Source: Rhizobium mongolense subsp. loessense (lineage in GTDB: Bacteria; Pseudomonadota; Alphaproteobacteria; Rhizobiales; Rhizobiaceae). Taken from it: DNA of 64,000 nucleotides. This document shows positions 51,015-60,228 of this stretch, in pieces; within the stretch, counting starts at the first letter, position 1, and the number at the start of each line of letters is the position of its first letter. The stretch spans positions 519,097-583,096 of the forward strand of contig NZ_FMTM01000003.1 in assembly GCF_900099775.1 (NCBI RefSeq), read 5' to 3'. The notes under the pieces are model-generated. The model saw nothing but the letters and a program-made list of their open reading frames with translations, had not been told where the DNA came from and searched no databases. The position numbers and the translations under genes are program-made.

Positions 51015-51772
51015 ACTTCGAAGCCATCAAGTCGATCTATTTCTTCGAAATGGCGCGCACGCGCCGCACGCTGCTGCAGAGTGTCTTCTCGCCGGTGATT
51101 TCCACCTCGCTCTATTTTATCGTCTTCGGCGCGGCGATCGGCTCGCGCATCCAAGAGGTGGAGGGCGTTTCCTACGGCGCCTTCATCACGCCGGGGCTCA
51201 TCATGTTGACGCTGCTCGGGCAATGCATCGGCAACGGTTCCTTCGGCATCTATTTTCCGAAATTCACCGGAACGATCTACGAGGTGCTGTCGGCGCCGGT
51301 TGCGATGACGGAGATCTTGCTAGGCTATGTGGGAGCTGCGGCCACCAAGGGACTGCTGATCGGGCTCATTATCCTCCTGACGGCCAATGCCTTCGTGGAC
51401 ATCAGGATCGAGCATCCCTTCATGATGATCCTGTTCTTCCTTCTGACGGCGGTCACTTTCAGCCTGTTCGGATTCATGATCGGCATATGGGCAGGCAACT
51501 TCGAGCAATTGAACCTGATCCCGATGCTCGTGGTGCCGCCGCTGACCTTCCTCGGCGGCAGCTTCTATTCGATCAACATGCTGCCGCCCTTCTGGCAGGC
51601 CGTCAGCCACTTCAATCCGGTGCTCTATCTGGTCAGCGGTTTCCGTTGGAGCTTCTACGGCATCGCCGACGTCAATCCGCTGCTCAGCCTTGGGATGATC
51701 ACCATGTTCCTGGCGATCTGCCTTGCGACACTTGGCTGGATCTTCAAGACGGGATACCGGCTGCGGAACTGA
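51011..51772 (+). CDS. ABC-2 type transporter, permease
   Basis: 253-residue inner-membrane permease with six helices, YadH/NodJ-like. The N-terminus [20 protein letters not shown] is amphipathic, and the ABC-2 signature is [20 protein letters not shown] (about 177-196), followed by [17 protein letters not shown]. Coupled to the ATPase by an ATGA overlap. The pair is a complete exporter when dimerised. Confidence 0.92.
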
Positions 51773-52191
51773 GTCCGGACCCGCGCCGGGCAGATGGTAT
51801 TGACGGTGACTTCGCCTTCGCTAACGCTGCGCTCCGGGTCACGGCCTTCCGTACTCGATCTCGATGACGGTATGAGCTTGTCATTCCGGAAGGCGCTGGC
51901 GCTCATCGCGGTGAGGTCTTCGGCGGGGGGCGCTCGACCTCCATGAAATCGAGTTCAGCTTGCGGCGACGATGCGGGCATCGCCTGTCGTGCGGGCTACG
52001 ACCACGACCCCGCCCTGCGAGGGTGAATTTTGCCTAGATCGTTGGCGCCGGCCACCGGGACCCGGCGATAGGCATTGGCCGCTTTGCCATCGCCCGCTGC
52101 GGAAGCTTCCTTCGCAGCATCATCGATCTGCGCTTGGCTTTCGACCGAGTTACCGAAGCGGCGTCCTTTGCAAGAATGCGCCGGCCGGCAA
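51773..52191. other. Gap without a recognised gene
   Basis: About 420 bases between the exporter permease and a small convergent gene. Broken frames only; no recognisable domain, repeat or terminator. The irregular composition suggests decayed sequence, but no parent gene could be named. Confidence 0.45.
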
Positions 52192-52401
52192 TCAGATCCT
52201 GTTGATTGTCGGCAGGAAGGATACGACCTGCCTGCGGTGGGCGGGATCCAGCGTGTCGATGCGGTCTTTCCAGAATTGTGCGGCCTCGGGCGTATCTTTT
52301 TCCCAGCAGCGGGTGGATACGATGTTATCGTCGATCACCGCGCGGCGATGGCCACCCAGGCGTAAATATTCGTCCGCGAGTTGCTTCGAGGGATTATCCA
52401 T
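52192..52401 (-). CDS. Small hypothetical protein
   Basis: 69 residues, charged and helical (NPSKQLADEYLRLGGHRRAV, then EAAQFWKDRIDTLDPAHRRQ), with no membrane segment. AGGAGG lies seven to eight bases before the ATG at 52401, a strong sign that it is translated. No family recognised. Last gene of the leftward ArsR-SRPBCC-DUF1801 run, 99 bases beyond the previous stop. Confidence 0.65.
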   Translation of the reverse strand: MDNPSKQLADEYLRLGGHRRAVIDDNIVSTRCWEKDTPEAAQFWKDRIDTLDPAHRRQVVSFLPTINRI

Positions 52402-52500
52402 GGACAGCGCCTCCTTTCAATCCTTTCAACCCGGATGCGGGACGCAAGGTTCCATGGGTTGAAGAATATAGAGCCGGGCCTTGGCGCTATGCGCGGCTCC

Positions 52501-52950
52501 TCAAGCGCCCTTTGGGTGCTTCTGCGAGGTGTTCAGTGCCACGGCGGCGCGAACGAGCGCCTTCAACGCGTTTTCATCGATCTCGTCGCCCTCATGGAAA
52601 TCGATGGCACGCCTCGTGTTGCCTTCGAGGCTGGAGTTGAAGAGGCCTGAAGGATCCTCCAACGAGGCGCCCTTGGCGAAGGTCAACTTCACTGCATTCT
52701 TATAAGTCTCGCCGGTGCAGATGATGCCAGCATGCTCCCACACGGGAACCCCGAAAATGTTCGAGGGCTTTCTCCATTTTACCTCCTCGACCACTTCGGG
52801 GTCGGTTTCCTTGATGAGGCTTCGGAGCCGGGCGAGCGTCATGCCCCGCCAATCGCCAAGCGCCGCTACTTTCGCATCGATCAGCTGAGACGGAGAGGCT
52901 TCTGCTTCCTTCGCGGCATTCTTCTTCATCGTGGTTGTCGCTTTCATCAT
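52501..52950 (-). CDS. DUF1801 domain protein
   Basis: 149-residue protein of the YdhG-like DUF1801 family. A Lys/Ala-rich N-terminal tail precedes ALGDWRGMTLARLRSLIKET and VEEVKWRKPSNIFGVPVWEH, the family core, then YKNAVKLTFAKGASLEDP. Seven bases after the stop of another DUF1801 gene, so part of the same operon. Function unknown; a small ligand-binding role is often proposed. Confidence 0.85.
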   Translation of the reverse strand: MMKATTTMKKNAAKEAEASPSQLIDAKVAALGDWRGMTLARLRSLIKETDPEVVEEVKWRKPSNIFGVPVWEHAGIICTGETYKNAVKLTFAKGASLEDPSGLFNSSLEGNTRRAIDFHEGDEIDENALKALVRAAVALNTSQKHPKGA

Positions 52951-52957
52951 CGTACCC

Positions 52958-53425
52958 TCACAGTCGTTCGCCGGGCAACTGGCTGGCTTGCTTCACCCAG
53001 TCGGCGAACTGGGCTTCGTCCAGTTCGTCCTCATGGATGTCGAGATAGCGCACATCCTTGTGCTTGGATTGGCCGAGCGGAAGAGGGCACAGCGATGCGC
53101 CGCGGAAGAACGTCACTTTCACGTATTTCGTGAAGCAATGAAAGCTGAGGAACCAGATATCGTCCTCGACACCATAGAAGGGCGAGTTCCATTTGACAGC
53201 CTTGCGCACGCCGGGGACGGTGCGCTCGATGAGCGCGTCGAGGCGACGCCCGACATCGCTCTTCCAGCCCGGCATGGCCGCGACGTAGGCCTGCACGGGG
53301 GCATCGCCGTAACCCTTGGCGATCTGAGGGTTGCCGCCTGAGAGGAGGACTGGTTCTGTGGAGGCCGGTTTGGTTGTGGCCTCCTTTGCGGCCTTCGCTG
53401 ACTTCCCGGGCGTCTTGCGGTCCAT
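52958..53425 (-). CDS. DUF1801 domain protein
   Basis: 155-residue paralogue of the neighbouring gene. Lys/Ala/Thr-rich N-terminus, then VQAYVAAMPGWKSDVGRRLD, VRKAVKWNSPFYGVEDDIWF and KYVKVTFFRGASLCPLPLG. It starts three bases after the small membrane protein gene ends. Two members in tandem suggest a heteromer or duplication. Confidence 0.87.
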   Translation of the reverse strand: MDRKTPGKSAKAAKEATTKPASTEPVLLSGGNPQIAKGYGDAPVQAYVAAMPGWKSDVGRRLDALIERTVPGVRKAVKWNSPFYGVEDDIWFLSFHCFTKYVKVTFFRGASLCPLPLGQSKHKDVRYLDIHEDELDEAQFADWVKQASQLPGERL

Positions 53426-53428
53426 CGT

Positions 53429-53656
53429 TCATGCCTTTGCGCTGACACTTCGCGTGCTGCGCCACTTCGTGGCGTACGGCAGCACGAACATGTAGAGACC
53501 GGTGAACAGGAGCAAGAACAGCGGCAGCAGGGGCGCGTAGACGACCCAGCCGGGAGATTCTCCCAATCCCATAGCGACGAAATTGGCAAAGACGGTCGCG
53601 GTAAAGGCGATAGACAGCCAGCGGTGGAATTGCCGTATCCAATTATGCCAGTTCAA
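53429..53656 (-). CDS. Small two-helix membrane protein
   Basis: 75 residues with two hydrophobic segments: RWLSIAFTATVFANFVAMGL (about 13-32) and WVVYAPLLPLFLLLFTGLYM (about 37-56), and a basic tail. The N-terminus (WHNWIRQFHRWLSIAF) recalls the PepSY-type membrane proteins, but it is too short to assign. Encoded in the ArsR-led run, three bases before the DUF1801 gene. Confidence 0.75.
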   Translation of the reverse strand: MNWHNWIRQFHRWLSIAFTATVFANFVAMGLGESPGWVVYAPLLPLFLLLFTGLYMFVLPYATKWRSTRSVSAKA

Positions 53657-53702
53657 TGGAACCTCCTCCGAGTATCAGCCGAAGCACAACGCGCCCAAGA
53701 CA

Positions 53703-54134
53703 TCAGTCTGCCCGCGCCAAGACCTGTTCCAGGTTTGCAAAGAACTGCTGCCACCCTGCTTTTGCGCCCCCGTAAGCCTGCTTCTGATCCGGCCGGAAGC
53801 CCGACTGCTCCATGCGCAGGTGGGTTCCCGTGCTCGTTGGAGTGAGCGTAAAGGTCACCACGCTCTGCAGATTATAGGCCGCATCGTTGTGCGCAAAATT
53901 CCAAGTGTAAGACAACGTTCTGTTCGGCTCGACGGCGAGGACCTCGCAGTCCAGCACGCCGCCCCAGTCACCGCGAAGATTGAAACGGTGGCCCACGTCA
54001 GGCTTGAAGTCGTTCTTCATGAGCCACTCCTCGATCAGGTGTGGCTGCGTGAGCGCGCGCCAGATCTTTTCCGGCGGAAAGGGAATCTCCCGTTCGACAA
54101 TGACGGAAAGCGATTCGGTCGCGGCTTTGTTCAT
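53703..54134 (-). CDS. SRPBCC/AHSA1 family protein coupled to ArsR regulator
   Basis: 143-residue START-like protein. Motifs: VEREIPFPPEKIWRALTQPH (about 13-32), LIEEWLMKNDFKPDVGHRF and the C-terminal GAKAGWQQFFANLEQVL. Its ATG (54134) overlaps the ArsR stop as ATGA. ArsR-SRPBCC pairs are a very common arrangement in bacteria, where the regulator is thought to control the partner; the ligand is unknown. Confidence 0.9.
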   Translation of the reverse strand: MNKAATESLSVIVEREIPFPPEKIWRALTQPHLIEEWLMKNDFKPDVGHRFNLRGDWGGVLDCEVLAVEPNRTLSYTWNFAHNDAAYNLQSVVTFTLTPTSTGTHLRMEQSGFRPDQKQAYGGAKAGWQQFFANLEQVLARAD

Positions 54135-54454
54135 TGGTCCATCCTTTTGAGCAGATCTTCGAGATCGTTGAACCGGCTCTGCCAGAAGCCCGCCATCTGG
54201 CTTGTCCAATCGATCAGCGGGGCCAAGGCACTGAGCTGCGCGCTATAATGCGTATGGCGGCCTTCATGGCGGTCGCGCACCAACCCGGCCTGCTTTAGGA
54301 CGCCCAGATGCTTTGAGACGACCGGCTGGGAGACCCCGGCCCGGGCCGTCAGGGCCCCGACCGTCTTTTCTCCCTCGCGGCACAGCCGCTCGAAGAGAGC
54401 CCGCCGGGTCGGATCGGCGAGCGTTCTGAAGAGCATATCGGGAGCGTTCGACAT
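54131..54454 (-). CDS. ArsR family transcriptional regulator
   Basis: 107-residue winged-helix repressor. RTLADPTRRALFERLCREGE (about 10-29) leads into the recognition helix VSQPVVSKHLGVLKQAGLV and the wing DRHEGRHTHYSAQ. No Cys is present, so the classical ELCVC metal site is absent; it belongs to the metal-free group paired with SRPBCC proteins. First gene of a leftward operon of up to six genes and probably autoregulated. Confidence 0.92.
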   Translation of the reverse strand: MSNAPDMLFRTLADPTRRALFERLCREGEKTVGALTARAGVSQPVVSKHLGVLKQAGLVRDRHEGRHTHYSAQLSALAPLIDWTSQMAGFWQSRFNDLEDLLKRMDQ

Positions 54455-54660
54455 TCGGGATCCATACCCGTTGACTATTGATGAACGTATAGCCGCATAG
54501 GTATGAGTGAGTCAAGCCGAACGCTAACGGGGTTCCGTCGCCGAATGGGCATCCGCGAATTTACCATACCCCGTTGGCTATGCGTGGTGCAATGTTGCCA
54601 CCGATGATAAATGGCCGTGCCAATGAGGCGAAGCGGGTCCCGTTGCTGCTATTGCGCAGT

Positions 54661-55362
54661 CTAGTCGCGCATCCTGAGCTCATCCGTCTGCATCTGCAGG
54701 GAACCCAGCGTTTGCAGGAAGCTCATGCCGAGCAGGCTCTGGTCGAGCGCGCCGTCTTCGGCGACGCTAGCGGCGACGTCGGTGCGCACGATGGGGCCGA
54801 TGGCGATGCGGTCAAGCGTCACGGGCGCGGCGCGGGCGCGGCCGTTCGCCGTCATGACGGTCATCGAATAAGTGAGGTTTTCAGGGATGATGCCGATCCG
54901 CTCGGCATCCGTATGCGACAAGGCCACCATGCTGGCGCCGGTATCGACAAGCATCGGGATCGTCTGGCCGTTGACGGAGACGTCGGCTTCGAAATGCCCG
55001 TTCAGCAGCTTGTGCAGGATAATCTCGCTGCTGCCCTCGCTGGTGGTGACGACGACGGCACGGCCGGGCACGAGGCCGGCAAGCAGGCGGTTGCCAACGC
55101 CAAACAGGTCCTGGCGGTAGAGATATACGGTTGCGAGGGCCAGGATGATGACCAGCCAGATCATCAGGTTGCGCATGGTTTCGCCGGCGCTGCGGCGGCT
55201 TGCCCAAATGCCGGCAGACAGCATCAGCACGATCGGCAGGAGATAGACCATGCGCCCGAAATCGTCGATGTTCATGCCGAGCACGCGGTCGCTGTCGTGG
55301 TTGTAGACGAGCACCGCAAGGCCGATCCCGAGGATCAGAAGGAATAGCCCGAGCCGATTCAT
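54661..55362 (-). CDS. TIGR02281-type membrane-anchored aspartic protease
   Basis: 233 residues. Three hydrophobic segments in the first 85 residues (LGLFLLILGIGLAVLVYNH, MVYLLPIVLMLSAGIW, LMIWLVIILALATVYLY) anchor a periplasmic retropepsin-like domain. It has FEADVSVNGQTIPMLVDTGA (catalytic Asp-Thr-Gly, about residue 140) and LLGMSFLQTLG near the end. Works as a dimer in this clan. Overlaps DUF1289 by 4 bases. Confidence 0.88.
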   Translation of the reverse strand: MNRLGLFLLILGIGLAVLVYNHDSDRVLGMNIDDFGRMVYLLPIVLMLSAGIWASRRSAGETMRNLMIWLVIILALATVYLYRQDLFGVGNRLLAGLVPGRAVVVTTSEGSSEIILHKLLNGHFEADVSVNGQTIPMLVDTGASMVALSHTDAERIGIIPENLTYSMTVMTANGRARAAPVTLDRIAIGPIVRTDVAASVAEDGALDQSLLGMSFLQTLGSLQMQTDELRMRD

Positions 55363-55568
55363 GAACGGTGCTCCGGCATTGCGGCCGCCTCGCGGACCAG
55401 GGCCGCCGGTTCGGCAAAGAGGCGCGCGGAAAGGACAGTCATTATGCGCTGCCTTTCCTCATCTGAATAAGACATCCAGTTGCCGATCTCCTGAAGCGTG
55501 CGGCAGCAACCCGTGCAAAAGCCGGTTGCTGGATCGATCGAGCATACGTGGATGCAGGGCGTTTGCAT
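55359..55568 (-). CDS. DUF1289 family protein
   Basis: 69-residue protein with TPCIHVCSIDPATGFCTGCC, a four- or five-Cys motif of the Fe-S or zinc type that defines the family, then RTLQEIGNWMSYSDEERQRI. Coupled to the aspartic protease gene by an ATGA overlap. Function unknown. Confidence 0.9.
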   Translation of the reverse strand: MQTPCIHVCSIDPATGFCTGCCRTLQEIGNWMSYSDEERQRIMTVLSARLFAEPAALVREAAAMPEHRS

Positions 55569-55586
55569 GAGCGGAATATCGTGATT

Positions 55587-56369
55587 TCACAAGGCCGTGG
55601 CAAGGGCGCAGAAGGCTGCGATTTCGGAAATCTGCTGGGCGGCGCCGAGCGTGTCCCCCGTATGGCCCGCAAGCTTGCGGCGGATATAGAGCGTGAAGGC
55701 GATGACCGCGATGCCCGTTGCAAGCAGGCTGCAGACAAGGGCCAGCAGGCCGAGCGCCGGCCAGACGAGAAGGGCCGAAAAGAGGCAGGCGGACACGACC
55801 GCGACATGCATTGCGCTTTCGCCGGGCTGGCCCGAGGAGGCGGCGATGCCGTCCGTCTTTGCTGGCGGAAGACGGTGCCAGTGCCAGACGAGGGCGCCAC
55901 GGCTGAGGCAGGCGGCCGCGGGGATAGCGAAGGCGGCGGCAAGCGGGGCGACCTCGCGGGCGATGGCGGCAAGCGCTGCTGCGCGAAGTGCTAGCGAGAA
56001 GACGAGGGCAATCGCGCCGTAGCTGCCGATGCGGCTGTCCTTCATGATCGCCAGCGCGTGCTCGCGGTCGCGTCCGCCGCCGATGCCGTCGGCAGTGTCG
56101 GAGAGCCCGTCCTCATGCAGCGCGCCGCCGATGAGCGTCTGGACGGCGAATGCGACGAACGCCGCCATCAGACGGTCTGCGCGCAGGCCAAGGAGAATGA
56201 GAAAGACGAGGGCCGGAAGGAGGCCGATCAGAATGCCGGCAAGCGGGAAGGCGCGTACCGTGCGGCTAAGCTTGCCGTCGTCTGCGGAAAAGACCCATTG
56301 CGGCACGGGAAGCCGGCTCAGGAAAGCGACGGCGCGGGCAGTGTCGAGCGCATAGGCCTTGATGTTCAT
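55587..56369 (-). CDS. cobS: Adenosylcobinamide-GDP ribazoletransferase (cobalamin synthase)
   Basis: 260-residue inner-membrane enzyme (CobV in Pseudomonas denitrificans naming) joining adenosylcobinamide-GDP to alpha-ribazole in the last steps of vitamin B12 synthesis. [40 protein letters not shown] (the metal-binding acidic motif, about 80-99) and [20 protein letters not shown] are diagnostic, with about six hydrophobic segments. The frame is open to 56477, but the family starts near [14 protein letters not shown]. Divergent from cobT, which makes the ribazole phosphate precursor. Confidence 0.92.
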   Translation of the reverse strand: MNIKAYALDTARAVAFLSRLPVPQWVFSADDGKLSRTVRAFPLAGILIGLLPALVFLILLGLRADRLMAAFVAFAVQTLIGGALHEDGLSDTADGIGGGRDREHALAIMKDSRIGSYGAIALVFSLALRAAALAAIAREVAPLAAAFAIPAAACLSRGALVWHWHRLPPAKTDGIAASSGQPGESAMHVAVVSACLFSALLVWPALGLLALVCSLLATGIAVIAFTLYIRRKLAGHTGDTLGAAQQISEIAAFCALATAL

Positions 56370-56525
56370 GTCCCCAACTTCAAGCATGAAAGGTGCGACG
56401 CTTTGGGAGTTGTGACGCCTGGCCGCTGCCTTTAATAGAGTCGCGACGAAAGAAGCCGATTTGTCGGCAAAAGACAAGTTGGCCCCGGATCTCCGGACAG
56501 AAGCAAATACAAGGAAGCCGCATTC

Positions 56526-57542
56526 ATGAGCGTTTCAGGCCTGCCGTTCGACGATTTCCGTGCGCTGCTGCGCGATCTGCCGGGACCGGATACCCGGGCG
56601 CTGGTGGCAGCGCGCGAGCGCGACGCGCAGTTGACGAAGCCGCCGGGCGCGCTCGGGCGGCTCGAGGAGATCGCTTTCTGGCTGGCGGCCTGGACGGGCA
56701 GGGCGCCGGCCGTCAACCGGCCGCTGGTTGCGATCTTCGCCGGCAATCACGGCGTGGCGAAACAGGGCATCACGCCCTTTCCGCCGGCGGTGACACAGCA
56801 GATGGTGGAGAATTTCGCCGCCGGTGGTGCCGCGATCAACCAGATCTGCGTCGCCTACGATCTTGGGTTGAAGGTCTTCGATCTGGCGCTCGACTATCCG
56901 ACCGGCGACATCACCGAAGAGGCAGCACTTTCCGAGCGCGACTGCGCTGCGACCATGGCCTTCGGCATGGAGGCAATTGCGGGCGGCACCGACCTGCTCT
57001 GCATCGGCGAGATGGGCATCGGCAACACGACGATCGCTGCGGCCATAAATTACGCGCTTTACGGCGGCTCGGCGCGCGACTGGGTCGGCCCCGGAACGGG
57101 TTCTGAGGGCGAGATGCTGGAGCGCAAGGTGGCAGCCGTCGAGCGCGCTGTCGAGCTGCACCGTGACCATCTGAACGATCCGCTGGAAATCATGCGCCGC
57201 CTCGGCGGCCGCGAGATTGCGGCAATGGCTGGCGCCATTCTTGCCGCGCGCGTCGAAAAGATACCGGTACTGATCGACGGCTATGTGGCGACGGCGGCAG
57301 GAGCCATCCTGCAGGCGGCCAATCCGTCGGCGCTCGACCACTGCATGATCGGTCATGTCTCGGGCGAACCGGGGCATCTCAGGGCGATCGAGATGCTTGG
57401 CAAAACGCCGCTTCTGGCGCTCGGCATGCGGCTTGGCGAGGGGACGGGTGCGGCACTTGCCGCCGGCATCGTGAGAGCCGCCGCGGCCTGCCATTCCGGA
57501 ATGGCGACATTCTCGCAGGCGGGCGTTACCAACAAACACTGA
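56526..57542 (+). CDS. cobT: Nicotinate-nucleotide-dimethylbenzimidazole phosphoribosyltransferase
   Basis: 338-residue cytoplasmic enzyme (CobU in P. denitrificans naming) that transfers ribose phosphate from nicotinate mononucleotide to dimethylbenzimidazole. Motifs: [40 protein letters not shown] and the C-terminal [17 protein letters not shown] with the catalytic Glu. Length matches the family. No cobalamin riboswitch was recognised in the 156-base gap to cobS. Confidence 0.95.
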   Translation: MSVSGLPFDDFRALLRDLPGPDTRALVAARERDAQLTKPPGALGRLEEIAFWLAAWTGRAPAVNRPLVAIFAGNHGVAKQGITPFPPAVTQQMVENFAAGGAAINQICVAYDLGLKVFDLALDYPTGDITEEAALSERDCAATMAFGMEAIAGGTDLLCIGEMGIGNTTIAAAINYALYGGSARDWVGPGTGSEGEMLERKVAAVERAVELHRDHLNDPLEIMRRLGGREIAAMAGAILAARVEKIPVLIDGYVATAAGAILQAANPSALDHCMIGHVSGEPGHLRAIEMLGKTPLLALGMRLGEGTGAALAAGIVRAAAACHSGMATFSQAGVTNKH

Positions 57543-57664
57543 GCGCTGCAGCTCTGTGTCAGACGGATGACGGGTGCTTGCGGCGGAAGCCTGGAACCGG
57601 TATTCGCATTTTGACCGATGGACGGCGGCTGCGGCCGCCGCCGACTGCAAGACGAGGGCGTGCT

Positions 57665-58057
57665 TTGACCAAACCTGCCATAGGCAAACTGACGGGTGTG
57701 AGCCATTTCTTCGCTGCCGCCGTCTATTCCTGGGCGGGCTTCCAGCGCCTGATCAAGGAATCGGCTTTCCGGCAGGAGCTGCTTTTTGCCGCCGTTTCGC
57801 TGATCCTGCTTGCCGCTGTCGGTGTATCGCTGTGGGAAATGATGATTGCCGTCGTGCTGTTTCTGGTGCTCTTTGCCGTCGAGGCGCTGAATACGGCGAT
57901 CGAGGAGGTGATCGACCGCATCTCGCCGGAAATCTCAATGGTCGGCAAACATGCGAAGGATCTTGGCTCCTTTGCCGTCCTCTGCGCGATTGCCGCGTGC
58001 GGGCTCTACCTTCTCGTCACGATCGGCACGCACCTCATTGCGATCGTCTTTGCCTGA
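57665..58057 (+). CDS. dgkA: Diacylglycerol kinase DgkA (TTG start)
   Basis: 130-residue inner-membrane kinase phosphorylating diacylglycerol to phosphatidate, in lipid recycling. It has three helices and the signature EALNTAIEEVIDRISPEISM (about 78-97), with NTAIEE catalytic residues, followed by AKDLGSFAVLCAIAACGLYL. TTG at 57665 with GAGG about eight bases upstream gives the normal length. The only upstream ATG (57578) would add 29 Arg-rich residues unlike the family. Follows cobT by about 120 bases. Confidence 0.88.
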   Translation: MTKPAIGKLTGVSHFFAAAVYSWAGFQRLIKESAFRQELLFAAVSLILLAAVGVSLWEMMIAVVLFLVLFAVEALNTAIEEVIDRISPEISMVGKHAKDLGSFAVLCAIAACGLYLLVTIGTHLIAIVFA

Positions 58058-58068
58058 GGCGGATGGCG

Positions 58069-58551
58069 TCAGGCATCAGGATTTTCTCTTATCGCTTTCT
58101 CGAAAAAAAGGCTGACCGGTGACGGCCTGTAGGCGCCGAAGGGGCCGCGCTCCTTGTATCCGGCCCAACGATACAGGTTCTGTCCAGCCGTATTCCTGAT
58201 ACCAACTTCCATTTTGATAAGGCGAATTCCTTTGGACAACGCCGCTGCTTCCACGGCTTGCAACAGTGCTCTTCCAACGCCCCGCTGTCTGAATGTCTGA
58301 TCAACGATCATCCGCTTGAGTTCCGCCGTGCCATCATGATCGTCGAAGAGCGCGCAGCACCCTGCTGCGGAAAGATCGCCAGTGCGTGCGACAAAGACTG
58401 AAATATGTGGGGCGGACAATGTTTCCGGATTGAGCGGCCTGCGATACTCGCCGGGATAGAGCGAAGCTGCAACCGTATCGGACAGCAAGAGAAGCGACGC
58501 CACGTCATCTTGCCTCGGGCTTTCTTCTTTGACGCTCAACATCGTTTGCAC
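58069..58551 (-). CDS. GNAT family N-acetyltransferase
   Basis: 160-residue transferase. The acetyl-CoA-binding motif A is LKRMIVDQTFRQRGVGRALL (about 78-97), followed by ALSKGIRLIKMEVGIRNTAG and LYRWAGYKERGPFGAYRPSP. This layout resembles the YafP/PhnO-like small GNATs often active on small amines. Convergent with dgkA, 11 bases apart. Confidence 0.88.
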   Translation of the reverse strand: MQTMLSVKEESPRQDDVASLLLLSDTVAASLYPGEYRRPLNPETLSAPHISVFVARTGDLSAAGCCALFDDHDGTAELKRMIVDQTFRQRGVGRALLQAVEAAALSKGIRLIKMEVGIRNTAGQNLYRWAGYKERGPFGAYRPSPVSLFFEKAIRENPDA

Positions 58552-58587
58552 TGATCCGTCATCCTGGTTTCATGCAGATTGCCGAGA

Positions 58588-60123
58588 TTAAGCGAAGCTC
58601 TTCCGCTTGCGAGAAACGGGCTGCGCTTCCTCGACGGCCGGCAGGCTTTGCAGCACACGCCTGGCAGGCAGGATGGCGATCACTTCGGTGCCTTCGCGCA
58701 GCTTTGATTTCAGGACGAACTGGCCGTCATGCTTGGCAAGGATCGCCTGGACGATCGGCAGGCCGAGGCCGGTGCCCTGTTCGGCGCTCTTGATGGCGAT
58801 CGAGCCCTGGCCGAAAGCGGAGAGCACGACGGGGATTTCGTCCTCGGGAATGCCAGGGCCGTTGTCCTTGATGGAGATGTATTGGCCGCCGCCTGCCGTC
58901 CAGCCGACCTTGACATGGATTTCACCGCCTTGCGGCGTGAACTTCACTGCGTTTGAGAGCAGGTTCAGCACCACCTGGCGCAACGACTTCTCGTCGGCCC
59001 AGACAGACGGCAGCTCCGGTTCGAACTGCTGGGTGATGGAAATGTTCTTGCCCCTGGCACGCAACTGCACCATGCCAATGCAATCTTCCGCGATATCAAG
59101 GAGCGAGATCGCTTCTTCGATGAGCTCGTATTTCCCGGCCTCGATGCGCGATAGGTCGAGGATCTCGTTGATGAGGTTCAGCAGATGCTGGCCGGAGCGG
59201 TGGATGTCGTTCGTGTATTCCTTGTAGGTCGGGTTGTTCAGCGGGCCCATGACCTCGGCCGACATCACCTCGGAGAAGCCGAGGATGGCGTTCAGCGGCG
59301 TGCGCAGCTCATGTGACATGGAGGCGAGGAAGCGCGATTTGGCAAGGTTTGCCTCTTCCGCCCGCCGGCGCGCTTCGTCGGACATGGATTTGGCGACTTC
59401 GAGTTCGGCGATCAAGTCGTCCTTTTCCGACTGGAAGGAGAGGATCTTGAGGTTCGACTGGAAGAGGCGGTCGCTGATGTAGTTGAAGAAAATGACGGTC
59501 GTCGTGAAAACGGCAGTGAGGCTCAGCTCAAGCAGGTCGCGCGAGATGCCGGCCTTTGCAGCGAGTGCTACGACGGAGGGTGCGAAGGCAACGAGTACGG
59601 CGGGCGTCAGCATGAAATTCGACATTGCCGTAACGGAAAGCGCGATGAGAAGCGTCGCGCCCTTAAAAAGGATGAAGCCGGAGGGATCGCAGGCGTCGCA
59701 GTCCTGAAGCGCAAAGACGGCCCAGCAACTGCCGATCATCAGCTGGCCGAAAAGCAAGACGCGGCGCCATTTGCGCGCCGATTCCACAGTTATCTCCTTT
59801 TTGCGGCCGCGGCGCACGAGAAAGATGTTTGCCGCATAGGCAGTCAGCGTCATGACGGCCCAGAGGAAGATTTGTGTGTTGCCGGTGAAATAGATGCCAA
59901 GGGCCGCAATGATGATGACGAAGAGCGGCATGATCGACGCGCCCTGAACAAAGGCGCTCATATACATCCTGAGCGCGTCCCGATCGAAGGCGGCGGCGGA
60001 GGAATGGCCGGATTGCAGCCGCTCGCGCGTCTGCCGCACAGCCTTGGAGACAGGCTTGTTGCGGTGACTGCGGGATTTGTCGACGATAATCTTATCGGTC
60101 GATGTGCTAACGCCGGTACTCAT
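58588..60123 (-). CDS. Membrane sensor histidine kinase
   Basis: 511-residue kinase. About 60 hydrophilic residues precede a membrane region with about five to six helices (about 60-210: SIMPLFVIIIAALGIYFTGN, FLWAVMTLTAYAANIFLV and others). A coiled-coil linker leads to the HisKA motif MSHELRTPLNAILGFSEVM (about 270) and an ATPase with LRQVVLNLLSNAVKFTP, ISIKDNGPGIPEDEI and GTGLGLPIVQAIL. No response regulator is adjacent, as in the PdhS/DivJ/PleC-like cell-cycle kinases of alphaproteobacteria, which it may resemble; that link is tentative. The ATG at 60123 was chosen because the frame above it lacks family-like sequence. Confidence 0.9.
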   Translation of the reverse strand: MSTGVSTSTDKIIVDKSRSHRNKPVSKAVRQTRERLQSGHSSAAAFDRDALRMYMSAFVQGASIMPLFVIIIAALGIYFTGNTQIFLWAVMTLTAYAANIFLVRRGRKKEITVESARKWRRVLLFGQLMIGSCWAVFALQDCDACDPSGFILFKGATLLIALSVTAMSNFMLTPAVLVAFAPSVVALAAKAGISRDLLELSLTAVFTTTVIFFNYISDRLFQSNLKILSFQSEKDDLIAELEVAKSMSDEARRRAEEANLAKSRFLASMSHELRTPLNAILGFSEVMSAEVMGPLNNPTYKEYTNDIHRSGQHLLNLINEILDLSRIEAGKYELIEEAISLLDIAEDCIGMVQLRARGKNISITQQFEPELPSVWADEKSLRQVVLNLLSNAVKFTPQGGEIHVKVGWTAGGGQYISIKDNGPGIPEDEIPVVLSAFGQGSIAIKSAEQGTGLGLPIVQAILAKHDGQFVLKSKLREGTEVIAILPARRVLQSLPAVEEAQPVSRKRKSFA

Positions 60124-60228
60124 GTGCACAATGATACTTGATCCGCGGATGGTTCCACCGTAACCCGCAATTCTTAAGAAGTTGTTTGCCATTTTTGCCA
60201 ACGGTTTGTTTTTCAAGGAGGCGAAAGC

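Noticed and set aside
54574..55347. 257-codon plus-strand frame opposite the aspartic protease
   Set aside because: Shadow of a gene with TM segments and a DTG active site.
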